Below, piece after piece: positions 61,958 to 64,000 of a stretch of DNA of 64,000 bases. Within the stretch, counting starts at the first letter, position 1; every line of letters begins with the position of its first letter. The position numbers and the translations under genes were made by a program. Source of the DNA: Yponomeuta sedellus (Eukaryota; Arthropoda; Insecta; Lepidoptera; Yponomeutidae); the NCBI GenBank assembly GCA_934045075.1, contig OW203726.1, positions 18,539,988 to 18,603,987 on the forward strand. The letters are read 5' to 3'. A model generated the notes under the pieces. That model did not search any database. It saw only the letters and a list, made by a program, of their open reading frames with translations, and was not told the origin of the DNA.

Positions 61958-62403
61958 CTGTGTAGAAAGTTGTTTTATTTCGATGTTATAAACTAGTTGC
62001 GTATCTATGAAAAAAAAACTCGGCCTGTGGTCTGAATCGAAATTAGTGTTTTGCTGATAATTTAAATTAACATTAATGCAGTATTTTCAACATTTATATT
62101 TAGTTATGGACCAAGGAAAATTTCTGACATCTAAATTGACTATTGACGACTTCATACATAAAATAAGGTTAGCTTTTAGATCTTGACTGGCACTAACAAA
62201 AAAAAAAAGACAAATCACCAAAAATTAAAACTGTTTTTATACGGATTTATGCTCGTTTATTACATTTTTACAATTTTCCTTACAATTTTCCAACGTTTCG
62301 GCACTTTTTCAGGTGCCGTGGTCCCAGTTTTAATTATGTCTACTGCTCGTCTTAACCTTAGAAAATACTAAATCACCAAAAACTTAAATTTAAATTTATT
62401 AAA
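61958..62403. other. No gene recognised
   Basis: AT-rich; no credible ORF. 62292-62330 carries 'cgtttcggcactttttcagg', of unknown origin. Confidence 0.4.
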
Positions 62404-62556
62404 GAATTAGGGCGGCGCTTGAGGAACCGTGGTCTTGATAAACGCTCAGGGGCATTTTTGATGCAGAGGATCTCCCTTGCTGTGCAGCGTGGTAACGCTG
62501 CCAGCCTTATGGGGACCTTTGGGTCAGAGATGTCTCAAGGTGGTCTATTTAATTGA
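62404..62556 (+). pseudogene. Second copy of the R2-like-nuclease ORF, last 50 codons
   Basis: Encodes 'ELGRRLRNRGLDKRSGAFLM', 'QRISLAVQRGNAASLMGTFG' and a stop at 62554-62556. The same tail in the copy at 45373-46185 differs at about 13 of 50 residues. Strongly 5'-truncated, and the protein frame is intact within the fragment. SINE-X inserted just behind the stop. Confidence 0.75.
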
Positions 62557-62571
62557 CATTTTGTATTTTAT

Positions 62572-62759
62572 ACTATTTTTATTTTTAATGCACTAACCCG
62601 TGCTAAGGACAAATTTAAAAACCTATTTAGAGGCTAATTTCACTGATGCCGGTGAGTCACCCATTGGCTCAATTGGTAGAGCGCTGGCATGGACAGCCAG
62701 AGGTTGCGGCTTCGAATCCCGGCATGGGTGAAATTTTTAGCCTCTAAATAGGTTTTTAA
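62572..62759 (-). mobile_element. SINE-X copy with inverted 5' part (mirror orientation)
   Basis: Perfect 14-bp TSD 'attttgtattttat' (62558-62571 and 62760-62773). Here the tail is on the minus strand at the left ('aatgcactaacccgtgct') and the tRNA-like body (about 62659-62730) is on the plus strand. The 'cctctaaata' block is present at both junction and end in opposite orientation. Confidence 0.8.
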
Positions 62760-62773
62760 ATTTTGTATTTTAT

Positions 62774-63299
62774 TAAGGACATTTTTAATGTAATATTGTA
62801 TAGTTATGACGATACGATTGTGGGTTTGTTTAGTTTAAGTTAACTTTATAATTATTGTGCATGTGACATTTTTCTTTATTGTAATCACAAGTTATTTTAT
62901 TATAAATACATCCTACGTTACAAAAAAAATAAATTTGGCAATAACTCGAGAACTTCTCGGACACCCGGTATATCGAAATATCGGTGTTTTCAGTTCAAAT
63001 ATTTCTGTAATATAGTTCCGTAACTGACAGAGTCGTCCAATTGTTCCTATCGCTGTCGCAAGTCGCGTCGCTCGAGTCGTGGCCTCTAACCTTGCACATA
63101 CTAATTGAACGTGTAGTTTGCATTTGACTTTGTGCAATCCTAATGTGATTGTGCCCTTTCGCTCCGAGCATCGGGATCAGACTGCTTAAGGTCCGCGCAC
63201 ACGATGTTGCTGCTCCTAATGGTATAGTTGTTTGCTTAAGGTGCTTCGGGGTGCTAACAAACGCCACTAATGGCAACAAAATCATAACTTGTATTGTAT
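62774..63299. other. No gene recognised
   Basis: Overlapping ORFs of 74 and 106 codons (minus strand, 62913-63315) have no recognisable domain. No repeat matched. Confidence 0.4.
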
Positions 63300-63362
63300 T
63301 ATAAGAACTGTCCATTTTTATGTAAGCTGCAAGTTTCCCAAAAAGAAATAAATAAAATAATT
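63300..63362 (+). mobile_element. LINE tail with (aaat)n end
   Basis: Same 3' end as 51325-51410 ('aagaactgtccatttttatg', 'taagctgcaagtttcccaaa'). Confidence 0.6.
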
Positions 63363-63369
63363 ATCATAA

Positions 63370-63640
63370 AGCTACTATAACGTAAAGGATTATTTAGATG
63401 ACAATGATGTCTGAAATTAAAGCCAGTACAATGCATGAGTTCTGTTTTATAATAATTATGTAAACTCGGTTAATTAAGGACTTTGGAAAGACTAAGTTTG
63501 AAGATTTTTTGTCCATTTTTTCTCCAAAATGATCTAGATTTTGAAATGGACACCTAGTTTGAATTGTAACGTTCATAAGCCGCAGTTTCTGCGCTACTTT
63601 GAATAAAACCTTTTTATTTCATTTTATTTCATATAATACG
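63370..63640 (+). mobile_element. LINE B, 5'-truncated 3' end
   Basis: Matches the 3' end of LINE B on the opposite strand at 40047-40300: 'aaagccagtacaatg', 'atgatctagatttt', 'tggacacctagtttgaattg', 'cagtttctgcgctactttga'. The C-terminal codons ('DDNEV' in LINE B) are degraded. Tail 'tttatttcattttatttca', the same short repeat type. Confidence 0.8.
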
Positions 63641-63734
63641 TTTTTGTTTACAAATGAACATGAAAATTTTAACAACTGTGACAACAATTTTTACAACCTA
63701 CAGTCTAGAGCCTAGAATAAACAGCCAAGGACTT

Positions 63735-64000
63735 TAATCACTTTCCGTGAAATTTCGAACCTCTTTAAACTATTCTCTGTATTACGTACAGGCAGCGACA
63801 TCTGGCCGAAGTAGATTGCATCACTTACAGTCCCGACTACCTACTTTGCAGTTAGGCCTTTACATCGGAATGATATCGCTGTACCCACATGATTATACTA
63901 TTTTATTTTTAATGCACTAATTGTCCTTAGCACGGGTTAGTGCATTAAATATAAAAATAGTATAATCATGTGGGTACAGCGATATCATTCCGATGTAAAG
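63735..64000. mobile_element. SINE-X palindrome running off the window
   Basis: A minus-strand unit part (head words 'cctctttaaactattctctg' and 'cagcgacatctgg', 'gactacctactttgcagtta') leads into inverted arms 63858-63920 and 63937-64000 around a 16-base spacer 'ttgtccttagcacggg'. After the plus-strand tail the sequence continues with 'tcatgtgggtacagcgat', the start of another tandem unit. This looks like a second multimeric, 5'-inverted insertion, cut by the window edge. Confidence 0.7.

Noticed and set aside
62913..63315. Overlapping 74- and 106-codon minus-strand ORFs
   Set aside because: No recognisable domain and mutually exclusive frames; not supported as genes.

Overview
The window is eukaryotic and almost certainly from a moth or butterfly (Lepidoptera). 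By eye it is AT-rich. It is packed with repeat families of lepidopteran type: tRNA-derived SINEs whose 3' part reads like 'cccagcagtgggac', tails with the 'ctagctgtcccggcgaacttc' type end (written here only in part), mariner elements with DD34D transposase remnants, and CR1-like LINE remnants. I found no host protein gene, rRNA gene or functional tRNA gene that I can defend. Every protein match I recognise belongs to a transposable element and is broken. The window therefore reads as intergenic or intronic DNA dominated by nested mobile elements. All calls are made by eye, without searches.

Layout. 0.5-4.2 kb: a 1.2-kb multimeric tRNA-SINE insertion (2561-3764) flanked by a 12-bp target-site duplication (TSD), lying between two inverted copies of an unknown repeat (525-770 and 3940-4185). 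5-9.6 kb: a MITE, then a hAT-like element inside a 5S-rRNA-derived SINE and itself holding another SINE, then nested SINEs. 11.8-13.1 kb: mariner copy 1. 13.7-14.7 kb: a local tandem duplication. 17.8-21.1 kb: a tRNA-SINE and a long CR1-like LINE (LINE A) on the minus strand. 22-31 kb: SINEs, MITEs, RTE-like tails and dispersed duplications. 31.8-33.0 kb: a TA-flanked 1.2-kb non-autonomous DNA transposon. 36.1-36.9 kb: a second mariner type. 39.9-41.8 kb: LINE B inserted in a SINE. 41.9-45 kb: two facing 5S-SINEs and two copies of the multimer-forming SINE. 45.4-46.2 kb: the C-terminal part of a retroelement ORF with an R2-like nuclease signature. 48-53 kb: RTE-type C-termini, SINEs, MITEs. 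54.4-55.7 kb: mariner copy 2, nearly in frame. 59-64 kb: 5S-SINEs, a foldback element, a second copy of the nuclease-ORF end, a truncated LINE B end, and a palindromic copy of the multimer SINE running off the window.

How the parts work together. The SINEs encode nothing and would depend on LINE reverse transcriptases (target-primed reverse transcription). At least two autonomous-type LINE lineages plus RTE-like tails are present, although every LINE copy here is dead. The main observation is one tRNA-derived family (called SINE-X below). Many of its copies, each flanked by 10-14-bp TSDs, have the 5' part inverted relative to the 3' tail. One insertion was evidently copied from an RNA spanning several tandem 307-bp units. 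This looks like recurrent twin-priming acting on a short, sometimes multimeric, Pol III-type retroposon. An unrelated short retroposon family (H) shows the same inverted-5' structure. A second highlight is a 5S rRNA-derived SINE family with about a dozen copies, one complete with a perfect 13-bp TSD.
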